From NCBI GenBank assembly GCA_010365205.1, contig JAAFGU010000110.1, positions 1 through 7,648 on the forward strand: a stretch of 7,648 bases of DNA. The letters are read 5' to 3'. The stretch's first letter is position 1; every line of letters starts with the position of its first letter. The notes beneath the pieces were generated by a model that was not told the origin of the DNA, made no database searches, and worked only from the letters and a program-made list of their open reading frames with translations. The position numbers and the translations under genes were made by a program. Positions 5,423 through 7,648 of the stretch are shown here, piece by piece. The DNA comes from Aromatoleum sp. GTDB lineage: Bacteria > Pseudomonadota > Gammaproteobacteria > Burkholderiales > Casimicrobiaceae.

Positions 5423-6529
5423 TCAGTGGAGTTGCGTAAGCGCAGCGAGCAGCGCGTCGTTTTCGGCGGGCGTTCCGACCGTGATGCGAAGACAGTGTTC
5501 GAGCAGCGGATGCCAGCCGTGCAGGCTTTTGACCAGGATTCCCGCCGCGCGCAGGCCGGCGAACGCACGCGGCGCGTCGGGAAAGCGCGCCAGCACGAAA
5601 TTCGTCTGCGTCGGAAATACCGTGACACCGGGCAACGCCGCCAGCGCGGCGTTCAACCGGCCCCGCTCGGATTTCAGGATCCCCGCCTGTTCGGCGAGCA
5701 GCCCCCGCTCCGCCAGCAACACCGGCGCCACCACCTGCGTCAGCGCATTCAGATTATACGGCTGGCGCACCTTGTTCAATTCGTCCGTCCATTCCGGCGC
5801 CGCCACCGCGTACCCGAGCCGCAGCCCGGCCATGCCGATCTTGGACACCGTCCGCAGCACAAGCAGGTTCGGAAACTCGGCGATGCGCGGCAGGAAACTC
5901 GCGTCGGCGAACGCGTAATACGCTTCGTCGAGGACGACGAGTCCCGGCGCCGCACGGAGAATCCGCTCGATGTCGGCGGCGGGGAACAGGTTGCCGGTCG
6001 GATTGTTGGGGTACGCGAGAAAGATCAGCGCCGGCCGGTGTTCGTCGATGGCCGCCAGCATCGCGCCGGTGTCGAGCGCGAATCCCGCCTCGAGCGGCAC
6101 GCCGACGAAGCGCATGCCGGCGTACAGCGCGTTCATCCGGTACATCACGAACGACGGTTCCGGCGCCAGCATCACGGCGCCCGGCTTCGCCAGCGCGACC
6201 GTGATGATCGCGATCAGCTCGTCGGAACCGTTGCCCAGAATGAGGCCGGCGGCATCGGTTAGTCCGATCGAGTGCCTCAGCGCGGCCTTCAACGCGTCCG
6301 CGCCCCCGTCCGGGTACCGGTTCACCGGCACTGCGGCGACGGCCTCCGCGATCTTCGCGCGCAGGGCCTCGGGCAGCGGGAACGGATTCTCCATCGCGTC
6401 CAGCTTGATCAGGCCTTCCGCCTTCGCCACCGCGTACGCAGACAGCGCGCGGATTTCGGGCCGCACGACGGCGCCCACGACGTCCGCGGGGGCGCGGGCA
6501 AGTGCGGGCGCGGGCGCGCGGGCGTTCAC
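5423..6529 (-). CDS. hisC: Histidinol-phosphate aminotransferase
   Basis: HisC is a PLP-dependent fold-type I aminotransferase that converts imidazole acetol phosphate and glutamate to histidinol phosphate. With the GTG start at 6529 it has 368 residues. Visible landmarks are DAMENPFPLP (44-53), LGNGSDELI (99-107), AYPNNPTGN (172-180) with the PLP-contacting Asn, LDEAYY (200-205) with the PLP-binding Asp201, the Schiff-base lysine K230 in TVSKIGMAGLRLG, and R348 in LRITVGT for substrate carboxylate or phosphate binding. The start is not an ATG. GTG 6529 lies one base after the stop of the EthD-like gene, with GGAAG nine bases upstream. A TTG at 6553 would overlap that gene by 23 nt. The N-terminal ~20 residues are Ala/Pro/Arg-rich and longer than usual before RPEIRALSAY. 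Confidence 0.95.
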   Translation of the reverse strand: MNARAPAPALARAPADVVGAVVRPEIRALSAYAVAKAEGLIKLDAMENPFPLPEALRAKIAEAVAAVPVNRYPDGGADALKAALRHSIGLTDAAGLILGNGSDELIAIITVALAKPGAVMLAPEPSFVMYRMNALYAGMRFVGVPLEAGFALDTGAMLAAIDEHRPALIFLAYPNNPTGNLFPAADIERILRAAPGLVVLDEAYYAFADASFLPRIAEFPNLLVLRTVSKIGMAGLRLGYAVAAPEWTDELNKVRQPYNLNALTQVVAPVLLAERGLLAEQAGILKSERGRLNAALAALPGVTVFPTQTNFVLARFPDAPRAFAGLRAAGILVKSLHGWHPLLEHCLRITVGTPAENDALLAALTQLH

Positions 6530-6530
6530 G

Positions 6531-6839
6531 TCAGATATCTTCCGCGTCAGCAATGAAGATCTCGACGCCGGCCGTCGCGAAATTGCCGAGATCGGCCGCC
6601 GTGGCCTTGCCCTCGGGCGACGCGAGCGCCGAATGGATCTCCGCGACCGACGCGAACGTCAGCGTCGCGATCAAGTAGTACGGCGCTGGGCCCTCGAGCG
6701 TGAGGATCGGCCCGCGCGTCACCTCGTAGCGCTGCAGTCCCGGAACCTTCTTCGCGAGCGGCACGTGCGTGCCGTAGTAGTAGCCGTCGAATGCCGCCGG
6801 ATCGGACGGCATGCGGTACATCGCGATCACTTTAGCCAT
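6531..6839 (-). CDS. EthD-like dimeric alpha/beta-barrel protein
   Basis: This 102-residue protein resembles the EthD family of small ferredoxin-like (dimeric alpha-beta barrel) proteins. The first strand is AKVIAMYRMP. It is followed by DPAAFDGYYYGTHVPLAKKVPGLQRYEVTRG (14-43), the family hallmark with His25 and the F-x-x-Y-Y/H pattern. A second half (PYYLIATLTFASVAEIHSALASPEGKATAADLGNFA) ends with a strand rich in Ile/Val. EthD proteins occur in alkyl ether degradation clusters and widely elsewhere; biochemical function is mostly undefined. No histidine-pathway step is known to need one. Translation starts at the ATG preceded by GGGAGG six bases upstream. It lies 22 nt after hisD, and its stop is one base from the hisC start, so it is fully embedded in the operon and probably translated with hisC. 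Confidence 0.85.
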   Translation of the reverse strand: MAKVIAMYRMPSDPAAFDGYYYGTHVPLAKKVPGLQRYEVTRGPILTLEGPAPYYLIATLTFASVAEIHSALASPEGKATAADLGNFATAGVEIFIADAEDI

Positions 6840-6861
6840 TGCGCTCCTCCCTTCTCTGTTT

Positions 6862-7648
6862 TCATTTGCGCACGAGACGGTACTCGGCGCTCCTCGCATG
6901 CGCCGGCAGTCCTTCGCCGTACGCCAATGCAGCCGCCACCGGCCCCAGCGTCTGCGCCGCCTCCGGCGACAGATTCAGCACGCTCGAGCGCTTCTGGAAA
7001 TCGTAGACGCCGAGCGGCGACGAAAAACGCGCCGTGCGGCCCGTCGGCAGCACGTGGTTGGGCCCGGCACAATAGTCGCCCAGCGACTCCGACGCGTAAT
7101 GACCCATGAAGATCGCGCCGGCGTGGCGGATCTTCGGCAGCAGCGCCGCCGGATCCGCGACGGCGAGCTCCAGGTGCTCGGGCGCAACCTGATTCGACAC
7201 CGCGACCGCCTCGTCGAGATCACGGACCCGGATCAGCGCGCCCCGGTTCGCCAACGACGCGGCGATGATCGCGCGCCGCGGCATGTCGGCGATCTGCCGT
7301 TGCGCGCTCGCCGCCACCGCTTCGAGCAGCGCGGGTTCGGGCGTGACGAGGATCGCCTGCGCGAGTTCGTCGTGCTCGGCCTGCGCGAACAGGTCCATCG
7401 CGACCCAGTCCGGATTGGCGCTGGCGTCGCCGATCACGAGGATCTCCGACGCGCCGGCGACCATGTCGATGCCGACGGTGCCGAACACGCGGCGCTTGGC
7501 GGCCGCGACGTACGCATTGCCGGGTCCGCAGATCTTGTCGACAGCCGGAATCGTCGCCGTGCCGTAGGCCAGCGCGGCGATGGCTTGGGCGCCGCCGATG
7601 GTGAACGCGCGCGACACGCCGGCCAGATGCGCCGCCGCGAGCACCAGC
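6862..7648 (-). CDS. hisD: Histidinol dehydrogenase (C-terminal ~60 percent; gene runs off the window)
   Basis: HisD carries out the last two steps, oxidising L-histidinol to L-histidine through histidinaldehyde, with two NAD+ and a zinc ion. About 261 codons are visible; the family length is about 430, so the N-terminal part lies beyond the right edge. Conserved blocks in order are IGGAQAIAALAYGT, DKICGPGNAYV, GASEILVI, AQAEHDELAQ (zinc ligands Gln and His), VAPEHLEL (catalytic Glu-His), GDYCAGPNHVLPT (zinc-ligand Asp), and EGLPAHARSAEYR (zinc-ligand His) near the C-terminus. The reading frame has no break. It is followed after 22 nt by the EthD-like gene. hisG is expected upstream but is not in view. 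Confidence 0.97.
   Translation of the reverse strand, partial: LVLAAAHLAGVSRAFTIGGAQAIAALAYGTATIPAVDKICGPGNAYVAAAKRRVFGTVGIDMVAGASEILVIGDASANPDWVAMDLFAQAEHDELAQAILVTPEPALLEAVAASAQRQIADMPRRAIIAASLANRGALIRVRDLDEAVAVSNQVAPEHLELAVADPAALLPKIRHAGAIFMGHYASESLGDYCAGPNHVLPTGRTARFSSPLGVYDFQKRSSVLNLSPEAAQTLGPVAAALAYGEGLPAHARSAEYRLVRK

Noticed and set aside
5303..6262. Long plus-strand frame (319 codons) antisense to hisC
   Set aside because: It is an Arg/Gln/His-rich shadow translation of hisC on the opposite strand, with no ribosome-binding site or family resemblance.
6530..6553. TTG start for hisC at 6553
   Set aside because: It would overlap the EthD-like gene by 23 nt and has weaker upstream signals than the GTG at 6529.

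Overview
The window holds one strand-consistent block of genes, all read on the minus strand (right to left). It is the middle and end of a histidine biosynthesis operon running into the start of a twin-arginine translocation (tat) cluster. In order of transcription: hisD (3' part, running off the right edge), a small EthD-like protein, hisC, hisB, hisH, hisA, hisF, hisI, hisE, a small membrane protein with a PH-like domain, a HIT-family hydrolase (hinT) and tatA. The order hisI-hisE-HIT-tatA and the N-terminal sequence of TatA are typical of high-GC Betaproteobacteria. I cannot place the organism below class from the sequence alone. hisG would be expected beyond the right edge, and tatB/tatC beyond the left edge.

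The his enzymes look intact, with catalytic residues in place. HisE and HisI carry out the second and third steps of the pathway as separate proteins. HisA isomerises ProFAR to PRFAR. The HisH/HisF pair makes IGP and AICAR. HisB is the dehydratase-only form, so the phosphatase must be encoded elsewhere. HisC is the aminotransferase and HisD the terminal dehydrogenase. Two substitutions in conserved motifs stand out: Ser51 in the HisH oxyanion loop and Arg54 in the HisF motif that is normally D-I-T/S-A-S.

The block is less compact than many his operons. The spacer between hisF and hisI is 376 nt and consists of a mosaic of repeats: two copies of an ~80-nt unit (74 of 80 alignment columns identical), two copies of a 21-nt element, one of which contains the hisF stop codon, and several strong inverted repeats. 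The hisH-hisA spacer carries a dense run of G tracts on the plus strand (a G-quadruplex motif) directly next to the hisA start, and hisA has no visible Shine-Dalgarno sequence. The hisB-hisH spacer (102 nt) and hisA-hisF spacer (78 nt) hold only inverted repeats. The PH-domain gene has its Shine-Dalgarno sequence in a GC-rich hairpin, inside a 15-codon mini-ORF that ends in an ATGA overlap with the gene's start.

No RNA genes, CRISPR arrays, insertion sequences or phage genes are visible. I see no wholly new multi-gene system. The most unusual items are the repeat mosaic inside the operon, the EthD-like gene between hisD and hisC, and the hairpin/mini-ORF arrangement before the PH-domain gene.
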